A stretch of 64,000 nucleotides of DNA. Source: Actinomycetota bacterium. GTDB taxonomy: Bacteria > Actinomycetota > Actinomycetes > Actinomycetales > Microbacteriaceae. Location: contig JAIUOH010000005.1 of assembly GCA_020161315.1 (NCBI GenBank), positions 40,146-104,145 on the forward strand, read 5' to 3'. A model generated the notes under the pieces. That model did no database searches and was not told the origin of the DNA. It was given only the letters and a program-made list of their open reading frames with translations. This document shows, piece by piece, positions 16,938 through 25,694 of the stretch (its first letter is position 1; each line of letters opens with the position of its first letter). Position numbers and translations under genes: made by a program.

Positions 16938-17861
16938 CTAGCGGGCACCCCTCACATACGGGGTGGCGAGCGCAGGCGGCAGGGCCGATCCTTTTCGGGT
17001 GAACGCGAGCACCAGCATGACCGCCACGAACGGTGCCATCGTAATGACGTCGTTCGGCAGGTTCACCGCGGTGAGCTGCAGCGCTGTGCCCGTCGCGACG
17101 AACAGGCCGTAGATCAGCGAGATCGCGACCACCCAGCGCATGCGCCCGCGGGCAAGCATCGCCACCACGATCGCGAGAAAACCGAGCCCGTGCGTCATTC
17201 CGGGTGTGAACGTGCCCGCCGACACAAGCGAGAGATAGGCGCCACCGAGCCCGGCCATCGCTCCCCCGAACAGCACCGCGAGCGATCGCACCCGCACCAC
17301 GCTGCCGCCAGCCGCGTCGAGCGCAGCCGGTCTCTGCCCCGCAGCCCGCAGCCTCAGGCCGGGTGCCGTGCGCGAAAGCCAGATCGCTGTCGCAGCCACC
17401 AGCACAAAGGTGAGGGTGAACATGCCGGGGCGCGCGAACAGCACGGGCCCCGCCACGGGAATTTCTGAGAGCGGGTAGATCACCCAGGCGTCGGGCAGGC
17501 CGAGTCTGGGCCGTGACTCGGCAAAGCTCCAGTCGTAGAGCATGCTGCTCACACCTGTGCCCGCGAGCGTCATGCCAATGCCGACAACGATCTGATTCGC
17601 GTTTAGCCACACCGAGAGCACCATCAGCACAGCCTGCAGCGCTGCGCCCGCAAGCGCCCCGGCAAGAAAGCCGAGCCAGAAGCTGCCGCTCGCGAGCGTC
17701 GCAGCGAACGCCGCAAACCCGCCGACGAGCAGCACCCCCTCGAGACCAACGTTCAGCACGCCCGATTGTTCACCGATGCTCTCTCCGAGCGCCGCAAGCA
17801 GCAGCGGGATCATGCTCGCGAACGTCGCGAGCATGAAGGCAGTCGGCATCGCCTCGCTCAT
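16938..17861 (-). CDS. ABC transporter permease, BMP/nucleoside type (second)
   Basis: A 307-residue membrane permease with about eight to ten hydrophobic segments and the branched-chain amino acid permease-like fold used by BMP nucleoside importers. The start AMPTAFMLATFASMIPLLLA and the segment GEQSGVLNVGLEGVLLVGGF (residues about 28-50) are typical of the YufQ-like subunit. The conserved GRMRWVVAISLIYGLF lies near the C-terminus. It overlaps the upstream permease gene by 4 bp and is the last gene of the operon. Confidence 0.9.
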   Translation of the reverse strand: MSEAMPTAFMLATFASMIPLLLAALGESIGEQSGVLNVGLEGVLLVGGFAAFAATLASGSFWLGFLAGALAGAALQAVLMVLSVWLNANQIVVGIGMTLAGTGVSSMLYDWSFAESRPRLGLPDAWVIYPLSEIPVAGPVLFARPGMFTLTFVLVAATAIWLSRTAPGLRLRAAGQRPAALDAAGGSVVRVRSLAVLFGGAMAGLGGAYLSLVSAGTFTPGMTHGLGFLAIVVAMLARGRMRWVVAISLIYGLFVATGTALQLTAVNLPNDVITMAPFVAVMLVLAFTRKGSALPPALATPYVRGAR

Positions 17862-19021
17862 GCGGTGCCCCCTTCAGCGCTGTCTTTAGCACCGTTCAGG
17901 GAGCCACCTTGGGCATCACCTTGCGAAGCGCCGCGCGATGCCGAGGCTTCTCCCGCCGAGCCGCGCTCGCGGCCAAACAACCCGCGCCGCAGGTAGCTGC
18001 GGCCCAGCTTGAGGCGACTACCAAGCACCTCGATCGCAACCATGAAGAAGAGCACGAGCGCCACAATCACGCTCAGCACATCGACTGAGACGCCTGCCCG
18101 CTGAGCCGCGATCGTGCCGCCCGTCGCGAGCACCGAATAGAGCGCGACCAGCGGAATCGACCCCAGCGGGCTGAGCCGGGCAAGAAACACGAACGGCAAA
18201 ATCTTGTCGCCGTAGCCGGGGTTCCACTCGGCACGCGAGTACCCCCAGAGTCCCAGCATGTCAACGAAGGCGGCGAGCGCAATCAGCGCGCTCGAAGCGA
18301 CGAACACACCAATGGTGAGACGCCGCACGTCGATGCCCGCGTGCCGTGCCGCAGCGGGGTTTGCGCCGACCACGTCAATCTTCAGTCCGAGTGACGACTT
18401 GGTGAGCACGAAGTGCGCGACGATCACGAGCAGCAGCGCAAGCACGAAGCCAACGTGCACCCTCGTGCCCGGAACATACGGCAACATCAGCCCGAGGTCG
18501 AGCACCCTGGTCTGCGGCACCGAGATGCTCGGATCCTTAAACAGCCCCCTGATCAGAAGGTTTGCCAGGCTCATCGCGATGAACGACATCATGAGGCTCG
18601 TGATGACCTCGTTCGTGCCGCGGTAAGCCTTGAGTAGCGCGGGCACGAGCCCGAGCAGCGCGCCGATCGCGAGCGCCGCAAGCAGCAGCACAAGCAGCGC
18701 GAGCGGGTACGGCAGCGCCGCAAACACGTCAGGGGCAATACCCGCCACGACCGCCGCCGCGAGCAAGTAGCTGCCGCCGTAGCCGAGGTTCCAGAGTTGC
18801 GCCCGAAACGCGACGATCAAACCGAGCGCTACGAGCAAGAGCGGCGCCATCGCGGTCAGGCTCTGCTGCAGTCCGTTGCCCCGGGTTCCGAGGGTGACCA
18901 CATCGGCGTAGAAGGCGAGAGGATCGGCCCCGAGGCCTGCGATCACGAGCCCCCCGGCGGCAAGCGCCAGCACGAGCGGGGCGATGGTGCGTATGAGCAC
19001 GTCTGCGATGCGTGAGCTCAC
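17858..19021 (-). CDS. ABC transporter permease, BMP/nucleoside type (first)
   Basis: A 387-residue membrane permease, the YufP-like partner. It has about ten hydrophobic segments, with RAQLWNLGYGGSYLLAAAVV near residues 70-90 and TNEVITSLMMSFIAMSLANL near 135-155, both conserved in this family. The last 50 residues are a charged, Gly/Ser/Ala-rich tail (GREREGSAGEA-like) not seen in the core family. It overlaps both neighbours by 4 bp. Confidence 0.9.
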   Translation of the reverse strand: MSSRIADVLIRTIAPLVLALAAGGLVIAGLGADPLAFYADVVTLGTRGNGLQQSLTAMAPLLLVALGLIVAFRAQLWNLGYGGSYLLAAAVVAGIAPDVFAALPYPLALLVLLLAALAIGALLGLVPALLKAYRGTNEVITSLMMSFIAMSLANLLIRGLFKDPSISVPQTRVLDLGLMLPYVPGTRVHVGFVLALLLVIVAHFVLTKSSLGLKIDVVGANPAAARHAGIDVRRLTIGVFVASSALIALAAFVDMLGLWGYSRAEWNPGYGDKILPFVFLARLSPLGSIPLVALYSVLATGGTIAAQRAGVSVDVLSVIVALVLFFMVAIEVLGSRLKLGRSYLRRGLFGRERGSAGEASASRGASQGDAQGGSLNGAKDSAEGGTA

Positions 19022-20619
19022 AATGCACCGCCCGCCACGAGGGTGCCGATGTGTTCGCGCACGGCCTCGCCCTCATTCTCAACAACGCCGACAATGCTGC
19101 CCCGTGAAAGCACTGCGATGCGGTGCGAGAGCGAGGTGAGCTCATCGAGCTCGGTCGACATGAGCAGCACCGCAGCACCGTGCTCGGCGAGGCGACGCAT
19201 CTCATCATGCACGAACTGCACAGTGCGAGAGTCAAGGCCGTAGCTGGGTTTATGAAACACGACCACCTTCGGGTCGCCCTCGAGTTCTCGCGCCAGCAAA
19301 ATCTTCTGAATGTTGCCTCCAGAAAGCGTGCCCGCTGCGGCGTCGCTCGACGAAGCCCGAATACCGTACTGAGCGGAGAGGTGGTTCGCGTGCTCGCGCA
19401 CCTCGTCGCGTCTCATGCACCCAAAGCGCCAGAACGGGCGCTCTCCGATGCGCTTCAGCAGCAGGTTCAGCGCGACGCTCAGTGAGCCGACGATCCCCTC
19501 CCCGAGCCGGTCATCGGTCACGTAGCGCACCCCGAGCAGTTGCCGCTCGCGCACCGTCATCTTCGTGATGTCGTCTCCATCGAGCAGCACTCTGCCCGCG
19601 CTCGGCGCGCACTGCCCGGCAATGATCTCGGCAAGCTGCCGCTGCCCCTGACCGTCAACCCCGGCAAGCCCGAGAATCTCACCCGCCGAGATCTGCAGAG
19701 TGACGCCGTCGAGCGGCACCAGGGCACTGCCGGGCGAGGTCGTCACACCTTCAAGTACCAGAGTCGCCGTGCATCTCGACAAGCTCGATGGGCGGGTGCC
19801 CTCACCCGCCCCCTTCGACGGGCTCAGGGGGCGAGGTCGCCGGTCGAGCCTGTCGAGACCAAGAGCCGATGGTTCTGCGCCGCCGAACATGGCCGCCACG
19901 ATCTCACCCCGGGCGCGATCCTCGCCCAGCGCACTCAACTCGCTCCCCTCGAACCGCCGCGCTACTCGCCCCGCACGCAGCACCGTGACGCGGTCGCCGA
20001 GTGCGAGCGCCTCGTCAAGCTTATGAGTGACGAGGATCACGGCCACGCCCTGGCTCACGACCTCGCGCACACTAGCCAGTAACTCCTCAATACCCTGACC
20101 GCCCAGCATCGATGTGGGCTCATCGAGCACCAGCACTCGCGGTCGCTGCCACATGACCCTCGCAATATCGAGCTGCTGCCTCTGCCCAAGGCTCAGGCTG
20201 CTGAGCCTGTCATCTGGCCCCACTGGCGAGTCAAGCGTTGCGTTCAACGCGGCGAGGTGAGCGAGTGCGGTCGTGCGGTTGACCCAGAACCCCTCGCGCT
20301 GCGAGAGCATGAGGTTCTCAAGCACCGTCATCGAAGGGATCAGCGCCGAGTGCTGATACACAACGCCGATGCCGCGCTCGATCGCCTCGGCTGGTGAAGT
20401 AATGGGGTGCGTGGCGCCGCCGAGCTCGATGAATCCCGCATCTGGCTGCTGCAGCCCCGCAAGCATGGCAATGAGCGTCGACTTGCCTGCCCCGTTCTCC
20501 CCGAGCAGGCAGTGCACCTCACCCGCCCAGGCGTCGATCGACACTGCGTCGTTCGCAATCACCTCGCCGAAGCGTTTGGTGAGATTGCGAACGCGCAGTG
20601 CCGGTGACGTGCCGTTCAA
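19018..20619 (-). CDS. ABC transporter ATPase with two nucleotide-binding domains, BMP/nucleoside type
   Basis: A 533-residue ATPase energising the permease pair. Domain 1 has Walker A GENGAGKST, signature LSLGQRQQ and Walker B VLVLDEPTSML. Domain 2 has degenerate Walker A GVDGQGQRQ, signature LSGGNIQK and Walker B VVVFHKPSYGLD, as in RbsA/YufO-type fused ATPases. Between them, near residues 253-287, an in-frame stretch rich in Arg, Pro, Ser and Leu (RLDRRPRPLSPSK...) is encoded by a REP-like palindromic element and interrupts the linker. This insert is atypical; the reading frame stays open. Confidence 0.92.
   Translation of the reverse strand: MNGTSPALRVRNLTKRFGEVIANDAVSIDAWAGEVHCLLGENGAGKSTLIAMLAGLQQPDAGFIELGGATHPITSPAEAIERGIGVVYQHSALIPSMTVLENLMLSQREGFWVNRTTALAHLAALNATLDSPVGPDDRLSSLSLGQRQQLDIARVMWQRPRVLVLDEPTSMLGGQGIEELLASVREVVSQGVAVILVTHKLDEALALGDRVTVLRAGRVARRFEGSELSALGEDRARGEIVAAMFGGAEPSALGLDRLDRRPRPLSPSKGAGEGTRPSSLSRCTATLVLEGVTTSPGSALVPLDGVTLQISAGEILGLAGVDGQGQRQLAEIIAGQCAPSAGRVLLDGDDITKMTVRERQLLGVRYVTDDRLGEGIVGSLSVALNLLLKRIGERPFWRFGCMRRDEVREHANHLSAQYGIRASSSDAAAGTLSGGNIQKILLARELEGDPKVVVFHKPSYGLDSRTVQFVHDEMRRLAEHGAAVLLMSTELDELTSLSHRIAVLSRGSIVGVVENEGEAVREHIGTLVAGGAL
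19772..19860. repeat. REP-like palindromic element inside the ABC ATPase gene
   Basis: The plus-strand sequence starts CATCTCGACAAGCTCGATG and ends CGGTCGAGCCTGTCGAGACC, the two ends being inverted copies, with an inner GGGCGGGTG/CACCCGCCC hairpin and a CCTTCGACGGGCTCAGGG unit. The TGTCGAGACC arm also occurs at 5.35 kb. It lies in frame in the linker between the two ATPase domains. Confidence 0.75.
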
Positions 20620-20646
20620 ACGGGTGCTCTCTGTGTGGCCTCGTGC

Positions 20647-21747
20647 TTAGTTGCCCTTGGCGTCGATGAGGGCCTGCACGGCCTCCTTGGTGTCAGTGTA
20701 GGCGACCTTCACCTTGCCCGACTTGATCGCCTCGGTAGCGTCAGCCACCGCGGTCTTGGTTTCGGCGGTGAGGCCCGGGGTGTCTTGCAGGCTCAACCCC
20801 CCGTTTGCCACGGTGAGCTCGTAGCTCTTCGTGCCGAACGTGCCGTTCTCGATATCTTTGATGGCCTGTACGTAGGTGTCTTTGTAGTTCCACAGCACCG
20901 AGGTGAGCACGGTGTCTGGGTTCTCGACCATACCGGTCACATCACCAATGGTGGCGATGTACGAGATCGGGTATTCGGTCTGCGCGGTTTCAATCGCCTG
21001 CAAGAAGCCGATGGTAGCGCCGTCGCCCATGCCCATGATCACGTCTGCTCCCGCGGCAATCACCTGGTTGGTGACGCTTGTGCCGCCGGCCGAGTCGCCG
21101 TAGTTGGCGGGGCCGACGTATGCAAGCACCACCTCAATCGAGGGGTCGACGCTGTAAACGCCCTGCGCGAAGCCACCCGCCATTAAGAACCAGTTCAGGT
21201 TTTCAGCCGAGGCGACGATGCCGACCTTCTTGGCCTGCGTCTTCTTTGCCGCGGCGATGCCCGCGAGGTATGCGCCCTGCTGCGGCTGCGGAATAGCGGT
21301 CGCCACCTTGCCTGGCACATTGTTCTCGAAGTCAACGACGAGGGTTGGCACTCCGGTCTGCTCACCGACGCGCACGCCCGCGGCGTTGAAGCCGCTAGCG
21401 TGGGCGATGACAAGGCCGACGCCGCTTTCTGCGACCTGGGTCAGAATAGTCTCGGTGTTGTCGTAGCCAGCGTTCGAGTGATCTTCGAGCTTGATGCCGA
21501 GCGCTTCGGCGGCCTGCTGAGCGCCGACAATGCCCTGCTGGTTCCAACCGTGGTCAGATTCTTTCTCTGGGGTGACAATCGCGAAGCTCGTGACCGGGGT
21601 GCCCGTCGCGCCCGCTTCGCCTCCCGCGGGAGCCGTGTCAGCGCCGCGACCCGAGCAGCCCGCGGTGAGCGCGATGCCCGCGGTAACGAGCAAGGCGAGC
21701 GCTGCTCGCGCCGTCCGGCGACCGCGCGCAGCGCCCCTCGTGCGCAT
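20647..21747 (-). CDS. BMP-family (PnrA/Med-like) nucleoside-binding lipoprotein
   Basis: The substrate receptor of the ABC importer encoded downstream. I chose the ATG at 21747, with GAAGGG just upstream, which gives 366 residues and a clean lipoprotein signal (RTARAALALLVTAGIALTAGC). In-frame starts at 21810 and 21828 would add charged residues. BMP family features are FAIVTPEKESDHGWNQQG near residues 55-72, the QIxE-like TILTQVAESGVGLVIAH and DVIMGMGDGATIGFLQA. The family usually binds purine nucleosides. The gap to the ATPase gene is 27 bp, so this is the operon's first gene. Confidence 0.9.
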   Translation of the reverse strand: MRTRGAARGRRTARAALALLVTAGIALTAGCSGRGADTAPAGGEAGATGTPVTSFAIVTPEKESDHGWNQQGIVGAQQAAEALGIKLEDHSNAGYDNTETILTQVAESGVGLVIAHASGFNAAGVRVGEQTGVPTLVVDFENNVPGKVATAIPQPQQGAYLAGIAAAKKTQAKKVGIVASAENLNWFLMAGGFAQGVYSVDPSIEVVLAYVGPANYGDSAGGTSVTNQVIAAGADVIMGMGDGATIGFLQAIETAQTEYPISYIATIGDVTGMVENPDTVLTSVLWNYKDTYVQAIKDIENGTFGTKSYELTVANGGLSLQDTPGLTAETKTAVADATEAIKSGKVKVAYTDTKEAVQALIDAKGN

Positions 21748-21949
21748 AGCGCCCTTCGCCGTCGCTGTGGTGATTGCCTCGTCGGTGCTGACAGCCGCGT
21801 CGTTGCGCATGATCCTCGTTCCCATCAATCAAGCCGCCACGATTGTCGGCGGTCTATTCAATGATTCTGAACCAAGGCATTGCAATGGACCACGCTCGCG
21901 GTGCACAACAGCCTGAATGGTCTACCGCGGCGGCAACCACCGCACCCGC

Positions 21950-22438
21950 TCAGTCTGCGGCCGCTGCGAAGTAGGCCGGGCGATCCTCAAATTCGGGCAT
22001 GTCAGTGTAAAACGCCCACTGGTAGCACGACTCGGCCACCGGATCGCGGGCGAGGTCGCCGATGCAGATCATGTCGCGATAGCGACTCTCGCCCTGCTGC
22101 TCGTAGTGCACACGACAGAGCACGCGAAACCCCTCGTCACCGTCGCTGGCACTGGTGCTGTCGCCGGTGCTGTTCTCGGTACTGCCGCTGCTCGCTTCAC
22201 CGTCGAGCCGGTTCTCGGTCGGGGCCCAGCACTCGACTCCCCGCGGGGCGCCGTCGATCTCGGCGTCACGCGTGGCAACTTCAGCGAGTTGCACGAGCAC
22301 CGCCGCATCCTGTCGGGTTGGCGGCGCTGAGCTCTCGGCGTTACCAGATTGCTGAGCACCGGAGCAGCCGACCAGCGCGAGACACCCGGCAACCGGCAAC
22401 ACCGCCCACGCGGCAATCGAAAAGGATCGCCGGGCCAT
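21950..22438 (-). CDS. Hypothetical lipoprotein
   Basis: A 162-residue predicted lipoprotein with signal WAVLPVAGCLALVGC and the lipidated Cys near residue 25. A polar, Ser/Gly/Glu-rich stretch follows (residues about 85-105). Four further Cys residues (in VECWAP, RVLCRVHY, DMICIGDL, ESCYQW) could form two disulphides. No family is recognised. It lies 12 bp after mqo on the same strand and may be co-transcribed, but no functional link is evident. Confidence 0.7.
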   Translation of the reverse strand: MARRSFSIAAWAVLPVAGCLALVGCSGAQQSGNAESSAPPTRQDAAVLVQLAEVATRDAEIDGAPRGVECWAPTENRLDGEASSGSTENSTGDSTSASDGDEGFRVLCRVHYEQQGESRYRDMICIGDLARDPVAESCYQWAFYTDMPEFEDRPAYFAAAAD

Positions 22439-22450
22439 CAGCCGTCGTGA

Positions 22451-23974
22451 CTAGGCAGTGACGGCGTCGGCATCGGCGACCTGAGCCACCTCTGCCGTTG
22501 CCACGAGGCCGAGCACAGCGCCGGTTGCGGCGAGCGTTTCTGCAGCAGCGGCAGCGTCGTGGTTCACACCGGTACCGTAAGCAGGAATGTGCTTCAGCAC
22601 CTCTGCTTTCCAGTCGCTCTCAAACTTCTCGGGGAAACACTTCTGCATGACGTCGAGCATCGCGTGCACGGCGGTCGAAGCGCCGGGCGAGGCGCCGAGC
22701 AGACCAGCGATAGTGCCCTCTGCGCCGGTAATGACCTCGGTGCCGAACTGCAAAATGCCGCCCTTCTCAGGGTCTTTCTTCATGACCTGCACGCGCTGGC
22801 CAGCGGTAATCATGTGCCAGTCTTCGGCGCGGGCCGAAGGCATGTACTCGCGAAGCGCGGCAAGCTGCTTCTCGCGGCTCGCAAACACCTCGGTCAGCAG
22901 GTACTTCTCGAGACCGAACTCCTTCAGGCCAACCTGAATCATGGGGCCGAGGTTGTGCAGGCGCACCGATCCCGGCAGATCCCACCACGAGCCCTTCTTC
23001 AAGAAGTTCGGGCTGAAGCCGGCGTACGGGCCGAAGAGCAGGCTCGCCTTGCCGTCAACGATGCGGGTGTCGAGGTGCGGCACCGACATCGGGGGCGCAC
23101 CCACCGCTGCCTTGCCGTAGACCTTTGCGCGGTGCTCGCGCACGACCTCGGGGTTGTCGCAGCGCAAGAACTTGCCGCTGATCGGAAACCCGCCGAAGCC
23201 CTTGATCTCGGGAATACCCGACGACTGCAGCAGCGACAGCGCGCCGCCGCCAGCACCGACAAACACGAAACGTGCGTTTACCGTACTCTGCGAGTAGCCC
23301 GCGCGGTGACGAATGTCGATGTCCCAGCTGCCGTCCTTCAGGCGGCGCAGCTTGGTGGCCTCCTGGCCGAGCGAAAGCGTCGCGCCGGCGGCAACGAGCT
23401 GGTCGATCAGCTGGCGGGTAACCTCACCGAAGTCAACGTCGGTGCCGCTCTCTGCGCGGGTCGCCGCGAAGACCTCGTTCTTCGAGCGACGCTCGACGAG
23501 CATGGGAGCCCACTCGGCAATCTTCTCGGGGTCTTCGCTGAACTCCATGTCAGCAAACAGGGGTTCGTTCTTCAGAATCTCGAAGCGACGGCGCAGGTAT
23601 TCGACGTTCTTTTCGCCCTGCACGAAAGTCATGTGCGGGGTGGCGTTGATGAAGCCGCTGGGCTCACCGAGCACGCCCTGCTTGACGAGCGAAGCCCACC
23701 ACTGGCGCGAGAGCTGAAACTGCTCGTTGATCTCGATTGCCTTCTTGGGGCTGAGGCTGCCGTCGGCAGCCTCAGGCATGTAGTTCAGCTCACAGAGTGC
23801 TGCGTGGCCGGTGCCAGCGTTGTTCCAGGCGTTGCTGGATTCGGTGGCCACCTCCATGCGCGACTCAACGATCTGAATCGACCAGTCGGGCTGCACCTGT
23901 TTAATCAGGGTGCCGAGGGTGGCGCTCATAATGCCGCCACCAATGAGTACTACATCAACCGTGTTCTTGCTCAC
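22451..23974 (-). CDS. mqo: Malate:quinone oxidoreductase
   Basis: A 507-residue FAD enzyme that oxidises malate to oxaloacetate and passes electrons to the quinone pool; membrane-associated TCA-cycle step. The N-terminal Rossmann motif is DVVLIGGGIMSATLGTLI, followed by SNAWNNAGTGHAALCELNY, FVQGEKNVEYLRRRFEIL and DVDFGEVTRQL, all typical of Mqo. Length matches the family. The C-terminal 40 residues are Ala-rich and variable. The ATG at 23974 needs no correction. Confidence 0.96.
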   Translation of the reverse strand: MSKNTVDVVLIGGGIMSATLGTLIKQVQPDWSIQIVESRMEVATESSNAWNNAGTGHAALCELNYMPEAADGSLSPKKAIEINEQFQLSRQWWASLVKQGVLGEPSGFINATPHMTFVQGEKNVEYLRRRFEILKNEPLFADMEFSEDPEKIAEWAPMLVERRSKNEVFAATRAESGTDVDFGEVTRQLIDQLVAAGATLSLGQEATKLRRLKDGSWDIDIRHRAGYSQSTVNARFVFVGAGGGALSLLQSSGIPEIKGFGGFPISGKFLRCDNPEVVREHRAKVYGKAAVGAPPMSVPHLDTRIVDGKASLLFGPYAGFSPNFLKKGSWWDLPGSVRLHNLGPMIQVGLKEFGLEKYLLTEVFASREKQLAALREYMPSARAEDWHMITAGQRVQVMKKDPEKGGILQFGTEVITGAEGTIAGLLGASPGASTAVHAMLDVMQKCFPEKFESDWKAEVLKHIPAYGTGVNHDAAAAAETLAATGAVLGLVATAEVAQVADADAVTA

Positions 23975-24068
23975 GATCTTTTATTCTACCTCGCCTTACA
24001 TGACTCGGTGCCATGGCATCGATTCGACAGTCTCAAGCACATGGGTTCGCCGCAACACATGCGCGGGA

Positions 24069-25397
24069 TCAGCCCTCACCCCAGGCGAGCTGGCGCGCTC
24101 GGCGCAGCGTGCCCGCCTCTGCGTCAACTATGCCGCGGTAGCCGAGCCGCCTCGCCTCGCCCGCGCGCTGAGCACCGCCGACAACCGGCCGCACCTCACC
24201 CGCGAGGCTGAGCTCGCCGATCGCTGCGAGCTCGTGCGGCAACGGTTTGTCTACGAATGCCGAGAGCACCGCGAGAGCGATCGCAAGGTCTGCCGCCGGT
24301 TCGACGAGGCGCACCCCGCCAACGGTAGAGACGTAGACGTCTTTGTCGTGCAGCTTCACCCCCATGCGCCGTTCAAGCACCGCAAGAATCATGGCCACAC
24401 GCGCCGAGTCGACACCGCTCGTGACGCGACGCGGGTTTGGCGTCGCGCTGCTGGCGACGAGCGCCTGCACCTCAACCGGCAGCGCACGCCTGCCCTCCAT
24501 TGCCACGGTGGCACAGGTGCCGCTGACCGGCTCGGAGCCGCGACTCAAAAACAGCCCCGATGGGTCTGGCACCTCGGCGATGCCGCCGCTCGTCATCTCG
24601 AAGCACCCGATCTCATCGGTCGGGCCGAAGCGATTCTTGAGGCTACGCAAGAAGCGCAGCGCGCTCTGCCTGTCACCCTCGAAGTGGCACACCACATCGA
24701 CGAGGTGCTCGAGCAGGCGCGGACCAGCGACACTGCCGTCTTTCGTGACGTGGCCGACGAGCACGATCGGCAGGCCCCGGGCCTTCGCCTCTCGAATCAG
24801 GGCACTCGCAACCTCGCGCACCTGGGCTGGGCCGCCAGCGCTGCCCTCGACCTGATCGCTCGCGAGGGTCTGCACCGAGTCAACGATCACGAGCTCGGGC
24901 TGCACCGCTTCGATGTGGCCGAGCACGGTCGCGAGATCGTTCTCGCTGGCGAGGTAGAGCGTGTCGTGCAGGGCCCCAGTGCGCTCGGCGCGCATGCGAA
25001 TCTGACCCGTTGATTCTTCGCCACTCGCATAGAGCACTCTGGCACCCGTGCTCGAAATTCGCGCGGCAACATCAAGCAGCAGCGTCGACTTGCCCACGCC
25101 GGGCTCACCCGAGAACAGAATCGCGGCGCCGGGCACGATGCCACCGCCGAGCACCCTGTCGAGCTCGCCGATGCCGCTCGGCCGATGCACCGCCGCGTCC
25201 CCTGCCAGCTCGGTGATCGGCCGAGCCTCGCGCCCCTGCACGGGCGCGACCGCTCGTACGGTCTTGCCGAGCGTCGCGCGCGGAGCACCTGCCTCGACGA
25301 CGGCGCCCCACTGCTGACACTCCCCACAGCGGCCGACCCATTTCGGGGCCTGCCACCCGCACTCGGAGCACACATACGCACTGCTGTTTTTTGCCAT
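24069..25397 (-). CDS. radA: DNA repair protein RadA
   Basis: A 442-residue RecA-like helicase/ATPase that helps process recombination intermediates. It has the N-terminal zinc finger (CSECG ... CGECQQW, residues about 10-30), Walker A GEPGVGKST near residues 98-106, Walker B LVIVDSVQTL and the RadA signature KNRFGPTDEIG near 245-255. The C-terminal Lon-like domain has DKPLPHELAAIGELSLAGEV. Length and order are standard. It is divergent from the DUF808 gene. Confidence 0.96.
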   Translation of the reverse strand: MAKNSSAYVCSECGWQAPKWVGRCGECQQWGAVVEAGAPRATLGKTVRAVAPVQGREARPITELAGDAAVHRPSGIGELDRVLGGGIVPGAAILFSGEPGVGKSTLLLDVAARISSTGARVLYASGEESTGQIRMRAERTGALHDTLYLASENDLATVLGHIEAVQPELVIVDSVQTLASDQVEGSAGGPAQVREVASALIREAKARGLPIVLVGHVTKDGSVAGPRLLEHLVDVVCHFEGDRQSALRFLRSLKNRFGPTDEIGCFEMTSGGIAEVPDPSGLFLSRGSEPVSGTCATVAMEGRRALPVEVQALVASSATPNPRRVTSGVDSARVAMILAVLERRMGVKLHDKDVYVSTVGGVRLVEPAADLAIALAVLSAFVDKPLPHELAAIGELSLAGEVRPVVGGAQRAGEARRLGYRGIVDAEAGTLRRARQLAWGEG

Positions 25398-25496
25398 GCT
25401 GCGACACTACCGCGCACCCCCGACATCAAGAGCCCGGCGTCAAGACCCCAACGTTGAGTCCCCGACTTTGAAGCCCGCTCGGCCTCGCGAATGTAT

Positions 25497-25557
25497 ATGG
25501 GGCTAGCGAATGTGCCCCTTACCGACCGTATTTAAGGGGCACATTCGCTAGCCCCAT
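25497..25557. repeat. Perfect 25-bp-arm inverted repeat (25.5 kb)
   Basis: Arms 25497-25521 and 25533-25557 (ATGGGGCTAGCGAATGTGCC... and complement) are perfect with an 11-base loop. Each arm has its own inner GGGGC/GCCCC symmetry. It lies between divergent radA and the DUF808 gene, so it is not a terminator of either. Confidence 0.8.
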
Positions 25558-25569
25558 GTACGTTCGATG

Positions 25570-25611
25570 GAATGCTGCGGCGGGTTGCAGGAATGCTGCG
25601 GTGGATTGCAG
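25570..25611 (+). repeat. Tandem 21-bp repeat, two copies
   Basis: GAATGCTGCGG(C/T)GG(G/A)TTGCAG occurs twice head to tail (25570-25590, 25591-25611) with two mismatches, in the leader of the DUF808 gene. If an upstream ATG were used it would encode an odd repeated MLRRVAG/MLRWIAG peptide, which argues for the downstream start. Confidence 0.7.
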
Positions 25612-25694
25612 GGGCGTTGGATCACGCGCCGGTAAAGTTGTTGCAAGACGCCGACGCGGCGATCCTCGCCCCTGAGAACGAAACGAAGGCACCC

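Noticed and set aside
22559-24211. 550-residue plus-strand ORF over mqo
   Set aside because: Antisense shadow of a clearly recognised enzyme; composition reflects reversed high-GC codons.
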